Assembly (NCBI RefSeq): GCF_900156475.1
Contig: NZ_FTNR01000004.1
Location: forward strand, 62,001 to 126,000
Length of the DNA stretch: 64,000 nucleotides
DNA from: Natronorubrum thiooxidans
GTDB taxonomy: Archaea; Halobacteriota; Halobacteria; Halobacteriales; Natrialbaceae
Direction of reading: 5' to 3'
Shown: positions 51,497 to 61,316 of the stretch, piece by piece
Numbering within the stretch: the stretch's first letter is position 1
How the letters are laid out: each line of letters opens with the position of its first letter
Made by a program: the position numbers and the translations under genes
The notes under the pieces: model-generated
Databases searched by the model: none
Seen by the model: only the letters and a program-made list of their open reading frames with translations
What the model was told of the DNA's origin: nothing

Positions 51497-52678
51497 ATGC
51501 TTTCGATCGCGCTTGCCGGAAAGCCAAACGCCGGCAAGTCCACGTTTTACACCGCGGCGACGATGGCGGAGGTCGACGTCGCCAACTACCCCTTTACGAC
51601 TATCGACGCGAACCGGGGCGTCAGCTACGTTCGAACCGAGTGTCCCTGCCTCGAGCGCGAGGAGCGCTGTAACGCCGACAACTGCGAGGACGGCAAGCGC
51701 TACGTCCCGATCGAACTGTTAGACGTCGCGGGGCTCGTTCCCGGAGCCCATGAGGGGAAAGGTCTCGGCAACCAGTTCCTCGACGAACTCACCAATGCGG
51801 ACGTGATCATCAACGTCATCGACGCCTCCGGCGGCACGAACGAGAAGGGCGAACCCGTCGACATCGGCGCACATGACCCACTCGAGGACATCGACTTCGT
51901 CGAAGAGGAGATGGACCTCTGGCTGGCGGGCATCGTCGAGAACAACTGGGAGTCCGTCGAGCGCAAGTCTCGCTCGCCCGATTTCGACATCGACGAGGTG
52001 CTTGCGGACATGCTCTCGGGCTTTGGCGCGTCGCCGACCCAGATCGCGATCGTCCTGCGAGATCTCGACTACCCCGACGACCCCATCCAGTGGGAGGACC
52101 ACCACCGCGAGGCGCTCGCCCGTGACGTCCGTCAGCGCACCAAACCAATCGTCGTCGCGGCGAACAAGATCGACATCGCGCCCCAGGAGAACGTCGAAAA
52201 ACTGCTCGACCTTGACAAACCCGTCATCCCCACCACCGCGGAAGGCGAACTTGCGCTTCGCCGGGCCGCAGAAAACGGCCTCGTCAACTACGACCCCGGC
52301 GACGAGGACCTCGAGATCGACGATAGCGTCACTGACGCCCAGCGGGAGGCCCTCGAGGGACTCGCAGAAACGATGGCCGACCACGGCGGCACGGGCGTCC
52401 AGTCCGCGCTTGATTACGCCGTCTACGACCTGCTCGAGCACATCACCGCGTACCCGGTCGAGGACGCCTCGAAGTGGTCGGATGGCAGCGGGAACGTCCT
52501 CCCCGACGCCTTCCTCTTGCCCGACGGCTCGACGCCCGTCGATCTCGCCTACACCGTCCACTCCGACATCGGCGACGGCTATCTCCACGCCGTTAACGCG
52601 AAGTCGAGTCGAGAGGTCAGCGACAGTTACGAACTCGAGGAGGGTGACGTGATCAAGATCGTTTCGACGGCTTCCTGA
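51497..52678 (+). CDS. OLA1/YchF-like archaeal GTPase (Obg family, TGS domain)
   Basis: A 393-residue translation-associated GTPase. G1 is ALAGKPNAGKSTFYTAAT, G3 is LLDVAGLVPGAHEGKGLGNQ, and G4 is the ANKID motif (VAANKIDIAP). A C-terminal TGS domain ends in YELEEGDVIKIVSTAS. Archaea have this in place of bacterial YchF; it likely acts on ribosomes. The start at 51497 gives the conserved MLSIALAGKPNAGKS. The frame to 51344 is not family sequence. Confidence 0.95.
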   Translation: MLSIALAGKPNAGKSTFYTAATMAEVDVANYPFTTIDANRGVSYVRTECPCLEREERCNADNCEDGKRYVPIELLDVAGLVPGAHEGKGLGNQFLDELTNADVIINVIDASGGTNEKGEPVDIGAHDPLEDIDFVEEEMDLWLAGIVENNWESVERKSRSPDFDIDEVLADMLSGFGASPTQIAIVLRDLDYPDDPIQWEDHHREALARDVRQRTKPIVVAANKIDIAPQENVEKLLDLDKPVIPTTAEGELALRRAAENGLVNYDPGDEDLEIDDSVTDAQREALEGLAETMADHGGTGVQSALDYAVYDLLEHITAYPVEDASKWSDGSGNVLPDAFLLPDGSTPVDLAYTVHSDIGDGYLHAVNAKSSREVSDSYELEEGDVIKIVSTAS

Positions 52679-52743
52679 CACCGACGACGGAGCAGTCGGC
52701 TACTGAGAGACAGTCTGTGTTTGATCGCCAATGACCTCGTGCT

Positions 52744-53604
52744 TCAGATGAGCGGAGCCAGCGGCTCGAACCAGACCGCGGCGACGAGGACGGCCAGAAA
52801 CACGTACGAGCCCCGAATGAGCAACATCGTCGCGATTTCGGGCGTGGCTCGCCGGGCGACAAACCCGACCGCGGCAAAGGCGAGCGCCGCGAGCATCGCC
52901 GTCGGGGGAAAGACGCGAGCGATCGCGAGGGCGACGACGGCGAGCAACGCGGCTCCCATCATCCCGTAGGCGATCGCGTGCGCCCGTCGCGGCCCGACCA
53001 CTACGGCGACGGTTCGTTTCTGGATCGAACGATCGTAGTCGTAATCCTGTGCGTCGTCGATGACTTTGATCCCCGAGAGGAGCACGAGGAAGACGAGCGC
53101 AAACCCGAGCGGGACAGCGGTGAGCGTCTCGGCCTGGACGTAGAACCCGCCGACGAGCGAGAGCGCGATGCCCAATGGGTAGCCCACCGTCGCCGTCACG
53201 GGGTGCATATCGAGCTGAGGTGCGTGATGGTAGGCAATCACCCACGTCGGCAGCGCTAGTGCGGCTGCGACCCAGTCGACGAGGACGAACAAGAGGAGAC
53301 AACACAGCGCGAATGTCGCCGTCGAGAGTGCGAGTGCGACTCGACAGCCGCGTTCGGTCAGCGGATGGTCGTCGTCCTCGCCACGGATGTGGAAGTCCAC
53401 GTAGCCGTCTTTGACGTGGGCGGTGTAGACCGCCGCGAACATCGCGACGACGTGGACCGCTGCAAGCGTTGCCTCGAGGTGCCCCGCCAGAATCGCCCCG
53501 AACAGCGACGCTGCAAGCGGCGGCGTCATAAACACGGGATGGACCTGCGACCAGAACGCCCGCGCGGTCGCGTCGATACCGTGGTCAGCTCTCGCGAGGG
53601 CCAT
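52744..53604 (-). CDS. UbiA-family prenyltransferase
   Basis: A 286-residue membrane enzyme with about eight spans that attaches a polyprenyl chain to an acceptor. The Asp-rich motifs are AHVKDGYVDFHIRGED and SGIKVIDDAQDYDYDRSIQK. It probably acts in quinone, heme or lipid synthesis; the acceptor is unknown. The start at 53604 is set by family length. It is divergent from the TPP enzyme gene. Confidence 0.9.
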   Translation of the reverse strand: MALARADHGIDATARAFWSQVHPVFMTPPLAASLFGAILAGHLEATLAAVHVVAMFAAVYTAHVKDGYVDFHIRGEDDDHPLTERGCRVALALSTATFALCCLLLFVLVDWVAAALALPTWVIAYHHAPQLDMHPVTATVGYPLGIALSLVGGFYVQAETLTAVPLGFALVFLVLLSGIKVIDDAQDYDYDRSIQKRTVAVVVGPRRAHAIAYGMMGAALLAVVALAIARVFPPTAMLAALAFAAVGFVARRATPEIATMLLIRGSYVFLAVLVAAVWFEPLAPLI

Positions 53605-53734
53605 GCCTCGAGCGACAACGAACTGAAATATAATACCCTGCCCGGTATGGCACTCGATGCAATCGGCAGCCGACGATCGCGGGTCGTTCTCCGAAACACA
53701 CAGGTTGATGTGTGGTCCCGTACCACAGTCTGCC

Positions 53735-55426
53735 ATGACAGCAGCATATACCGGTGCTGATCTCTTCACTGACGCACTCGAGTCCTACGGCGTCGACTAC
53801 GTCTTCGGCAATCCGGGGACGACGGAGTTACCGATCATCGAATCGATCGGCACGAGCGACCTCGAGTACGTCCTCGGATTGCACGAGGACATCGCAGTCG
53901 GGATGGCCTCGGGCTACGCCCAGACGCGACGCTATCATGCCCACCATGACGACTCGATCACGCCTGCCGGCGTGGTAAACCTCCATATTGCGCCGGGGCT
54001 GGCCCACGGGCTCGGAAACCTTTATGCTGCCAAGATCACCGGCGCGCCGCTGGTCGTCACGGCGGGCAACCACAGCACCGATTTCCGCCACGAAGAACCG
54101 ATTCTGAGCGGCGAGCTCGCCGGGATGGCCGAGCAGTTCTGCAAGTGGTCCGACGAGGTGTTGGACGTCGCCGCGTTGCCGACGATGCTCCGGCGGGCGT
54201 TCCGCGTCGCGATGACGCCGCCGACCGGGCCCGTCTTCCTCGGCCTCCCGTTGGACGTCATGCTGGCCGAAACCGACGCCGAGCCCGAACGCCTCGGCCC
54301 GATACCGAACGCCGGCAGCGGCGACCCCGCCCAACTCGAGCACGCTGCCGACCTGCTGGTCGAGGCCGACAACCCGGTGCTGGTCGTCGGCGACCACGTC
54401 GCACGGTCGGGGGCAGCGGCGGTTGACGCGGCGGTCGACCTCGCGGAAGCGACCGGCGCTCGTGTCCACGGCGAAATCCTCGCCTCCGAGGTCGACTTCC
54501 CCACCGACCACGACCAGTGGGTGTCCTACATCCCGCCGAACGAGGACCTCGCCAGGACGTTGCTCGACACCGACACGGTCGTCTTCGCCGGCTGTTCGAC
54601 CAACACGACGCTGACCCGCCACGAGGAGGCGCTGGTCGACTCGTCGACGACCTGCATCCATCTCAGCGACGACGACTGGCAGGTCGGCAAGAACCAGCCC
54701 GCCGATGCAGCCATCGTGGGTGATCCTGGCCTGATCTTTCAGGGGCTGCTCGAGCGCGTCCAAGAGCGCATATCCGACACGACCGTCGAAGAACGCCTCG
54801 AGCACGTCGACGCGGTCAAAGCGATGGCCGAACCGAAGCTGTCCGAGATGGGGATGGGCGACGCCGAGGACGATCCTCGAGCGTCGAAAGCCGAACTGGT
54901 CGACGCGATGGAGCGCGTGGCCGGCGACGCGTCCGTCGTTGATGAGGGGATCACCTCGAAGTACGCGATGCTCGCCCGCTGGGACCTCGCACCCGAGCAG
55001 TACATTTCGAACAAGGGTGGTGGCCTCGGCTACGGGCTTCCCGCATCCGTGGGTGCAGCCATCGCCGAAGGCCAGCGCGACGAGCCCCGTGATGTCGTCG
55101 GCTTCATCGGCGACGGCTCGTATCTCTACTATCCCCACTCGATCTACAGCGCGGCCCGCCACGACGTCGATCTAACGGTCGTTATTTCGGACAACCGCAA
55201 CTACCGCATCCTGAAGGACAACACGCTGAAGCTCATGGGTGGCGCGGAGGACGACTACGCGTTCACCGGCATCGACTTCGAGCCGGCCGTCGACTTCGTC
55301 CAGAACGCAAAGAGCCACGGTGCTCGAGCCGAGCGCGTGGAATCGCCCGACGAGATCGAAGGGACACTCGAGGAAGCACTGGCGCATGAAGGCGTCGACG
55401 TGCTCGACGTGTTGGTCCACGACTGA
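53735..55426 (+). CDS. Thiamine-diphosphate enzyme (acetolactate synthase/benzoylformate decarboxylase-like)
   Basis: A 563-residue protein with three domains. The N-terminal PYR domain has the cofactor-activating Glu51 in VLGLHEDIAVGMASGYAQT; the central domain follows; the C-terminal PP domain has the ThDP motif VVGFIGDGSYLYYPHSIYSA with DNRNYRILK. Overall it fits acetolactate synthase large subunit-like and benzoylformate decarboxylase-like enzymes, without a nearby small subunit, so a 2-oxoacid decarboxylase is more likely than true AHAS. The ATG at 53735 is the conserved start. Confidence 0.9.
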   Translation: MTAAYTGADLFTDALESYGVDYVFGNPGTTELPIIESIGTSDLEYVLGLHEDIAVGMASGYAQTRRYHAHHDDSITPAGVVNLHIAPGLAHGLGNLYAAKITGAPLVVTAGNHSTDFRHEEPILSGELAGMAEQFCKWSDEVLDVAALPTMLRRAFRVAMTPPTGPVFLGLPLDVMLAETDAEPERLGPIPNAGSGDPAQLEHAADLLVEADNPVLVVGDHVARSGAAAVDAAVDLAEATGARVHGEILASEVDFPTDHDQWVSYIPPNEDLARTLLDTDTVVFAGCSTNTTLTRHEEALVDSSTTCIHLSDDDWQVGKNQPADAAIVGDPGLIFQGLLERVQERISDTTVEERLEHVDAVKAMAEPKLSEMGMGDAEDDPRASKAELVDAMERVAGDASVVDEGITSKYAMLARWDLAPEQYISNKGGGLGYGLPASVGAAIAEGQRDEPRDVVGFIGDGSYLYYPHSIYSAARHDVDLTVVISDNRNYRILKDNTLKLMGGAEDDYAFTGIDFEPAVDFVQNAKSHGARAERVESPDEIEGTLEEALAHEGVDVLDVLVHD

Positions 55427-55730
55427 CTCGAGCGGATCGGTGGTCGCCGCCGGCAGCGAAAACTGACGTCCGGTTGGTCTCGTCGCTATCGACCGTCGCT
55501 ACATACGCGCTGTCGAAATCGGTCAGTTATTGTTAACCAGCCGATAGGATGATGATCCATGAGGTGGTAGCGAACACTCCACCCGCTATGGCGAGTGTGT
55601 CCGCTTATCGACCGCTTGTACTCCCGTCAGCTACCGATGACGTGCAGCGCCATACTGAGTGGTGGGCACGTACGGGAAGTACGCTCGCCGAGAGAGTTAC
55701 CTGCTCGAGCGGATTCGAGAATATTCACCA
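55427..55730. other. Intergenic region, 304 bp
   Basis: Between the TPP enzyme and a Tat-exported protein. A 61-residue frame (55549-55734) lacks acidic character and runs into the next gene's start, so I do not call it. A TATA-like GTTATTGTTAACC lies near 55526-55538, too far from the next ATG for a leaderless start. Confidence 0.5.
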
Positions 55731-56678
55731 ATGACACGAAAGCACACCCGAGAGCGAACGCCGGACGCCGACCGGTTCACGTTCGGGAGGCGTCAGTTCG
55801 TCAGGGCCGTGGCTGCGACCGGCGCGGTCATCGGAACGAGTGGGCTGGCGAGTGCCGCCGCCGATGACTTTCCCCCGGCCGACACGACCGTGTGGGGAGA
55901 GCCCGTCACCCTCGGTAACGGTGAGGCGAAGACGTTCACAACGGTTACGCGACCGGGGGTCCCGAAGTGTTACGGGCTCTTTCTGGAGCGGGCCGCACTC
56001 GAGGGGCTCCCGTCGGCCGCCGAACTCGCGAGTTCCGGCGACGACGCCTACACGGACAAATATGGTTCGAACGGTGCGTCGGCGATCATCCACCACAAGT
56101 GGTCCCTGGAGTTTTTCCTTCCGTTCCCGGAGCCGGACGCGACGCCGTTTACGTTCCTTGGGCTGAACTGGAACCCAACCGGTCACCCGCCGGACAGCGT
56201 CTGGACGGAACCACACTTCGACGTTCACTTCCACATGCTGCCGACCGAGACTGTCGACGCCATCTCCGGGCCGGCCGCGCCAACGTACGACCTTCCGGCC
56301 AGATACATTCCCGAGGGATACACTCGAGACCCGGTCGTAGACGAGCGGGTCATCACCGACATGGGCGAACACATGGTCGACCCAACCGTGCCCGAGATGA
56401 ACGGTGGGACGTTTACGAACACGCTCATCTGGGGTACCTCCGACCCGGACGGTGACGGCACTGCGGAGCCGACGTTCGTCGAACCGATGCTCACCCGGGC
56501 GTATCTCCGGGCGCACTCCGAAACCGATCGGCGAACCATCGCGCAACCCGAAACGTACGCCAGAGCCGGCCGCTATCCGACGACATACGCGGTTCGTGAC
56601 CTCCCAGCGCGGGATGCGATCGCCGTTACCATCGAGAGCTTCGAGCAATTCCACGGAGACGACGACAGTAGTCACTGA
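55731..56678 (+). CDS. Tat-exported protein (TTHB210-like domain)
   Basis: A 315-residue protein exported by Tat: FGRRQFVRAVAATGAVIGTS then GLASAAA, with twin arginines, a hydrophobic core and an Ala-rich cleavage site, and no lipobox. The mature part has DTTVWGEPVTLGNGEAKTFT, YGLFLERAALEGLP and HFDVHFHMLP, resembling TTHB210-like/DUF5602 domains as I recall them. The H-x-DVHFHM cluster could bind metal. Surface or secreted; function unknown. Confidence 0.75.
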   Translation: MTRKHTRERTPDADRFTFGRRQFVRAVAATGAVIGTSGLASAAADDFPPADTTVWGEPVTLGNGEAKTFTTVTRPGVPKCYGLFLERAALEGLPSAAELASSGDDAYTDKYGSNGASAIIHHKWSLEFFLPFPEPDATPFTFLGLNWNPTGHPPDSVWTEPHFDVHFHMLPTETVDAISGPAAPTYDLPARYIPEGYTRDPVVDERVITDMGEHMVDPTVPEMNGGTFTNTLIWGTSDPDGDGTAEPTFVEPMLTRAYLRAHSETDRRTIAQPETYARAGRYPTTYAVRDLPARDAIAVTIESFEQFHGDDDSSH

Positions 56679-56783
56679 CCGTCACTGCGTCCCGTCGCGG
56701 GCAGTACGAACCCGACGACAGAACGAGTGTGCTGTCGATAGCGGCTGCCACTCGAAGACGTCGGTTACGGCTCGCAGGCGCTC

Positions 56784-58247
56784 TCAACGGTCGCTGTGGT
56801 GACGTTCGTCCTCCGTCGCCTCGAGCGCGCTGTCCTCACGAACCCGCTCACCCTGTGCCGTCTCGGGGAAGATCTTCCCCGGATTCAACGTCCCCGTCGG
56901 GTCGAGTGCGCGTTTGATCCGGCGCATCGTTTCGACTGCGCCAGCACCGTGTTCAGCCTCGAGATATTCGCGTTTGCCCTGCCCGACGCCGTGTTCGCCG
57001 GTCGCTGTACCGCCCAACTCGAGCGCCTGTTTGACGACTGCCGCGTAGAGTTCCTCGCCACGCTCGACCATCGCTGTGTCGTCCGGATCGACGAGGACGG
57101 AGTAGTGGAGGTTGCCGTCACCAGCGTGGCCGAAACAGGGGACGAGCAGGTCGGACTCCTCCCCGAGCCGTTTCGCTTCGTGGACGATCTCGGGGTAGGA
57201 ACTGATCGGCACCGTCACGTCGCCGGGATGGAGCGATTCGAGATCGGGATCGTAGCGCTCGACTGCGTAGGCCAGTTCGCGACGCGCTCGCCAGAGGGCG
57301 TCCATCTCGGCGTCGTCGTCGCTCATCTCGAAGCGAGCGACGTCGTGGTCCTCGAAGATCGTCCGACAGAGGTCGATCTCCTCGTCGACGCCGTGGTTGG
57401 CGTGGAACTCGAGGAAGACCATCGGCGCGTCCGGCAGGTCAGTGCCGAGATACGCGTTGGCCATCCGGGCGCTCAACCCGTCGACGAGTTCGATCCGGGC
57501 GACGTCGACGTCCGTCCGAACCGTATCGAAGACGGCCTCGGCGGCGTCGTCGAGCGTCTCGAAGATGGCTCGTCCGCCGCGGATCTGCTGTGGACGGCCT
57601 GCCAGTTCCAGCGTTGCCTCGGTGACGACCGCGAGCGTGCCCTCGCTGCCGACAATGATGTCGGTCAGGTTGTAGCCACTCGAGGTTTTGACTGCTCTCG
57701 AGCCCGTCTGGATGATGGTGCCGTCAGCGAGGACCGCCTCGAGGCCGAGTACCCAGTCGGCAACCTCGCCGTATCTGACGGTTTTCATCCCGCTGGCGTC
57801 GGTGGCGATCATCCCACCAACCGTGGAGATATCGCCCGAAGACGGCAGTGGCGGGAAGGAGAGGCCGTCGGGGGCGATGTACTCGTCGACGGCCGACCCG
57901 ATGATCCCGGGGCCGACATCGATCTGGAAGTCGTCGGGTCGGTAGTCGACGACGTCATCCATCCGGGTTAGATCGAGGCTGATCCCGCCGTCGGCCGGCA
58001 CGGCGTTCCCCTCGAGGCCGGTACCTGCCGCGTAGGGCGTGACGGGAACGCCGCGGTCGGTCGCCGCGGCGAGAACGGCCGATACGTCGGCCGTAGATTC
58101 GGGCCAGACCACTGCGTCGGGCTGGACGCCTTCGCCGCGCTGTTCTGCGCCCCAGTCGGCGGCGTGTGCGTCGCGCCGACTCTCTGCGATCGAGCACTGG
58201 TCGTCCTCGAGGTCGAGTGCCTCGAGAAACGAACAATCGTGTGTCAT
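56784..58247 (-). CDS. FAD-linked oxidase (GlcD / D-lactate dehydrogenase type)
   Basis: A 487-residue flavoprotein. The FAD-binding PCMH domain has PYAAGTGLEGNAVPADGGIS, then SSGDISTVGGMIATDASGMK and SSGYNLTDIIVGSEGTLAVV. The C-terminal domain ends with the metal/substrate histidines in CFGHAGDGNLHYSVLVD and GGTATGEHGVGQGKREYLE. It oxidises a 2-hydroxy acid such as D-lactate or glycolate. The ATG at 58247 starts MTHDCSFLEALDLEDD. No GlcE/GlcF partner is adjacent. Confidence 0.92.
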   Translation of the reverse strand: MTHDCSFLEALDLEDDQCSIAESRRDAHAADWGAEQRGEGVQPDAVVWPESTADVSAVLAAATDRGVPVTPYAAGTGLEGNAVPADGGISLDLTRMDDVVDYRPDDFQIDVGPGIIGSAVDEYIAPDGLSFPPLPSSGDISTVGGMIATDASGMKTVRYGEVADWVLGLEAVLADGTIIQTGSRAVKTSSGYNLTDIIVGSEGTLAVVTEATLELAGRPQQIRGGRAIFETLDDAAEAVFDTVRTDVDVARIELVDGLSARMANAYLGTDLPDAPMVFLEFHANHGVDEEIDLCRTIFEDHDVARFEMSDDDAEMDALWRARRELAYAVERYDPDLESLHPGDVTVPISSYPEIVHEAKRLGEESDLLVPCFGHAGDGNLHYSVLVDPDDTAMVERGEELYAAVVKQALELGGTATGEHGVGQGKREYLEAEHGAGAVETMRRIKRALDPTGTLNPGKIFPETAQGERVREDSALEATEDERHHSDR

Positions 58248-58419
58248 ACGCCCACGTTGGCGGCGTTCGGTATCAACGTTTTCCACGTCTCGGCTCGCCC
58301 TCGAGGTACCACCGTCGAACGAACCGAGTCGCGAATCGACCGTCGCCGAAGGCGACGAGCCGCGACTGATCGCCAGCCGCCATCCAACAGTTACGGGACT
58401 CGCCGTCGTACCCCCACCA

Positions 58420-58746
58420 ATGACTGACGACTCGCCCCCAGCGGCAGCCGACGACAACGAAAGCGGGGTCGCCAGGCAGGCCCGACAGCTCCACCACCAG
58501 CTCGAGGCGACCGCCGAGTTGCCTATCGACCGGGAGGCGAACCGCTGGCTCGGTGAAGCCGAAGCAATCGCCGCAGACGCCGCGACGAGCGACCTCGAGG
58601 ACGCGACAGTTCGCGAGCGCGTCGCGACGGTACAAGACCTGCTCGCGGAGATCGACGACACCGGCCACGACGAGGCCGACGACCACCTCGAGGCGGCGAA
58701 ACGGATCTGTCGGGCGATCCTCGAGTCCCCGGCCGACGAGCAGTGA
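58420..58746 (+). CDS. Small helical acidic protein, 108 residues
   Basis: Starts MTDDSPPAAADDNESGVARQ. It is helical and acidic (HHQLEATAELPIDREANRWL then GEAEAIAADAATSDLEDATV), with no metal site or membrane span. It is divergent from the flavoprotein gene. No family recognised; the composition fits a genuine haloarchaeal protein. Confidence 0.7.
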   Translation: MTDDSPPAAADDNESGVARQARQLHHQLEATAELPIDREANRWLGEAEAIAADAATSDLEDATVRERVATVQDLLAEIDDTGHDEADDHLEAAKRICRAILESPADEQ

Positions 58747-58856
58747 CGGCGCTCGATCGCACTCGGGGCGCGCTTCTCGAGACCGCTACACTTTATGGGA
58801 GTGGCTGACGCGGTAGCTGATGATGCACAACAGTCACACGAACCGACAGTCACCAC

Positions 58857-58861
58857 GGAGG
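58857..58861 (+). promoter_or_regulatory. Shine-Dalgarno site deciding a GTG start
   Basis: GGAGG, 8 nt before the GTG at 58870. Leadered transcripts with this strong a site are the minority here, so it is good evidence for the shorter oxidoreductase. Confidence 0.6.
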
Positions 58862-58869
58862 GAGCACGC

Positions 58870-59877
58870 GTGAACGCCGAACTGGACCTGCTGGTGAGTC
58901 TCAACGATTACGAGACCCCACAGGACGTCGCCGATCGAGCTGTTCAGGCCGAAGAGATGGGATTCGACCGGATCACCGTCGGCGAGACGACCGGCTGGAA
59001 CATCGTGCCGCCGTTGACGCTCGCCGCGGATCGCACGGACGACCTCGGTATCTCCAACGACGTCATCTCGCCGTTCGGCCGCTCGCCGGCGATGCTCGCC
59101 CAGACGGCGCTGACGCTCCACGACGCCTCCGACGGCCGGTTTCGGCTCGGGCTCGGGCCGAGTTCGCCCGCGATCACCGAACGCTGGCACGGGAAGCCCT
59201 TCGAGCGCCCGCTGCGTCGCACCCGCGAAGCCGTCGAGATCATCCGTGCGGTCTACGAAACCGGCTCGCCGGCCTACGAAGGCGAGATCTTCGATATCGC
59301 CGGCCTCAACTACGAACGCGACGTGCCCGAGAGCCCACCACCGATCGACATCGCAACCCTCGGGCCGAAAGCGACCGAGATGGCTGGCCGCTTCGGCGAC
59401 GGCTGGGCACCCCAGATGTTCACGAAAAATGGCCTCGAGGATCGCCTCGAGGATCTAACTCGTGGGGCCGACCTCGCGGATAAGTTGCTCGAGGACCTGC
59501 GCGTCGCGCCGATCGTCCGTGGCATCGCAAGCGAAGATCGCGAGGCCGCACGCGAGAAAGCCCGCTCGACGATCGCGTTCATGCTCGGTGCCTACGGTCC
59601 CTACTACGGCGATTCAGTTGCCGATCAGGGGTATCCCGAGGTCGTTTCTGAGATCCGAGACGCGTGGGGCGAGCGCGATACTGACGCGATGGCTTCCGCC
59701 CTGCCCGATACCGTGCTCGACGAACTGGCGCCCGCGGGAACGCCCGACGAGGTACGGGAGTGGGTCGCCGACTACGCCGCCCTCGACGGTGTCGACGCCA
59801 TCCGCGTCGGCTTCGTCGACGGGCTGACCGAAGCCGAAACGGAGACGACGATGGACGCGGTCAGCGAACTGGTGTAA
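58870..59877 (+). CDS. F420-type luciferase-like oxidoreductase
   Basis: A 335-residue TIM-barrel oxidoreductase of the bacterial-luciferase/Mer type. Recognisable parts are AVQAEEMGFDRITVGETTGW, ISNDVISPFGRSPAMLAQTA, GRFRLGLGPSSPAITERWHG and ATLGPKATEMAGRFGDGWAP. It probably uses coenzyme F420. The GTG at 58870 is chosen because a GGAGG ribosome site lies at 58857-58861, 8 nt before it; the frame's ATG at 58795 lies inside the TATA-like CTTTATGG. The substrate is unknown; it resembles the NP1902A group of haloarchaea. Confidence 0.9.
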   Translation: MNAELDLLVSLNDYETPQDVADRAVQAEEMGFDRITVGETTGWNIVPPLTLAADRTDDLGISNDVISPFGRSPAMLAQTALTLHDASDGRFRLGLGPSSPAITERWHGKPFERPLRRTREAVEIIRAVYETGSPAYEGEIFDIAGLNYERDVPESPPPIDIATLGPKATEMAGRFGDGWAPQMFTKNGLEDRLEDLTRGADLADKLLEDLRVAPIVRGIASEDREAAREKARSTIAFMLGAYGPYYGDSVADQGYPEVVSEIRDAWGERDTDAMASALPDTVLDELAPAGTPDEVREWVADYAALDGVDAIRVGFVDGLTEAETETTMDAVSELV

Positions 59878-59904
59878 CGGGCACACTCGCCATCGCCGTT
59901 CCCC

Positions 59905-60162
59905 TCACCCTTCTCCTTCGGACTGGTACGGTTCTCCGACGGCGTTTCGGGGAAGCAGGTTGAACACCTCCGTTTCCAGATCGTCCACCGACTCGAAGGA
60001 GTCGCCGTTCGAGTCTGCGATGATGTCACCGAGGTTCACCTCTCCCTCGGCGAGGATTAGTGTCACGTCGTCACACTGATCGACAGCTGCGGTCTGCGAA
60101 ATCGGGTAGTCGAGTTCCTCGAGCACCGTCTCGAGGGCATTGAGCTTGACAGCTTGTGCCAT
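59905..60162 (-). CDS. DUF5789-type small acidic protein, 85 residues
   Basis: Starts MAQAVKLNALETVLEELDYP and contains VTLILAEGEVNLGDIIAD, with an acidic end. It looks like the haloarchaeal DUF5789 family (name from memory), which is common and uncharacterised. It converges on the oxidoreductase gene with a 27-bp gap. Confidence 0.75.
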   Translation of the reverse strand: MAQAVKLNALETVLEELDYPISQTAAVDQCDDVTLILAEGEVNLGDIIADSNGDSFESVDDLETEVFNLLPRNAVGEPYQSEGEG

Positions 60163-60285
60163 AGGACAGCCACGACTGCCGTCGGCTTAGCGGTATGGAT
60201 GAGTCAGATTTCGGGATCGTCGTGACGGCTCTCGATCGGAAGTCGAACCACTCGATTCGACGCTCACCTGCAGTACTCGGCCGTC

Positions 60286-61251
60286 TTAGGGCACGATGAC
60301 AAGCTTCCCGAGGAAGCTGTCGCTCATCACGTCACGCTGGGCTTGTCCAGCCTCCTCGAGGTCGTACGTTCGCGCGAGCTCGACCGAGAGCGCGTCCGTC
60401 GCCATGAGATGGCCGACACCCCGCAGCGGGACGCGCAGATCCGGCGTGTTGAACATACTCATGAACTGGTAGCTGACGTCTTTCGACCGAGCGGCCCCAT
60501 CGTTCGTAAACGCCGGATCAGGACTGTTCTCGCCGATACCGACGACGCGGGCTCCCGTCGCGGCGACGTCTGCATCGAACTGGAGGTAGTCGTCCAGCCG
60601 GTGGTCGAGGATCGCGTCGACACCGCCGTCACTGGCCTCGAGCGTGGCCTCGGCGAGGTCGTCGCGCGCGTAGTCGAGGACGGTTTCGGCACCAAGGGCC
60701 TCGAGGTCGTCGTGATAGTCCTCGGCGGCGGTGGTGAGCACGCGGGCACTGACCGCAGCCCCGATCTGGACGGCAGCGTGGCCGACGCCGCCGGAGCCGC
60801 CGTGGACGAGACAGTACTCGGCGGGATCGAGAGCCGCGTGGTCGACCAGCGCGCGCCAGGCGGTGACGGCGACGACGCCCGCCGCGCCAGCCTCAGTCAG
60901 GTCCGCATCGTCGGGCAGGTGGACGACGCGGTCGGTCGGAATCGTCGCGTACTCGGCGTAGGCTCCTTGCGCCGAGGCGTTGCCGATGCCAGTGCCGAAA
61001 ACGCGGTCGCCTTCCTCGAACGCCGTGACGGCCGCGCCAGTTTCCGCGACGACGCCAGCGACGTCGACGCCCGGCGTGAAGGGGACCGAAACCGGTTCGT
61101 AGGAGCCGTCCCGGAAGTAGGTGTCGACGGGATTGACCCCTGCTGTGGCCACCTCGACGAGCAACTCGTCGCTGTCGGGCTCGGGTCGATCGATCTCGTC
61201 TACCTGCAGTACATCCGCGTCGCCGTGTTCGTGAAGGCGTACAGCTCGCAT
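60286..61251 (-). CDS. Quinone oxidoreductase-like MDR enzyme
   Basis: A 321-residue medium-chain reductase without zinc cysteines, so of the zeta-crystallin/QOR type using NADPH. It starts MRAVRLHEHGDADVLQVDEI; the catalytic domain has ATAGVNPVDTYFRDG and VPFTPGVDVAGVVAETGAAV; the Rossmann motif is CLVHGGSGGVGHAAVQIGAA. The ATG at 61251 is the family start. Probable one-electron quinone or enal reduction; the substrate is unknown. Confidence 0.92.
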   Translation of the reverse strand: MRAVRLHEHGDADVLQVDEIDRPEPDSDELLVEVATAGVNPVDTYFRDGSYEPVSVPFTPGVDVAGVVAETGAAVTAFEEGDRVFGTGIGNASAQGAYAEYATIPTDRVVHLPDDADLTEAGAAGVVAVTAWRALVDHAALDPAEYCLVHGGSGGVGHAAVQIGAAVSARVLTTAAEDYHDDLEALGAETVLDYARDDLAEATLEASDGGVDAILDHRLDDYLQFDADVAATGARVVGIGENSPDPAFTNDGAARSKDVSYQFMSMFNTPDLRVPLRGVGHLMATDALSVELARTYDLEEAGQAQRDVMSDSFLGKLVIVP

Positions 61252-61316
61252 GACGTTCGAGCACACGCCACAGAACGGTATAAGCGTACAGTTCCGCGCC
61301 GCTTGCCGGACCCATG

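Noticed and set aside
55549-55734. A 61-residue frame before the Tat-exported protein.
   Set aside because: Non-acidic, low-complexity translation that ends just inside the start of the next gene; no homologous look.
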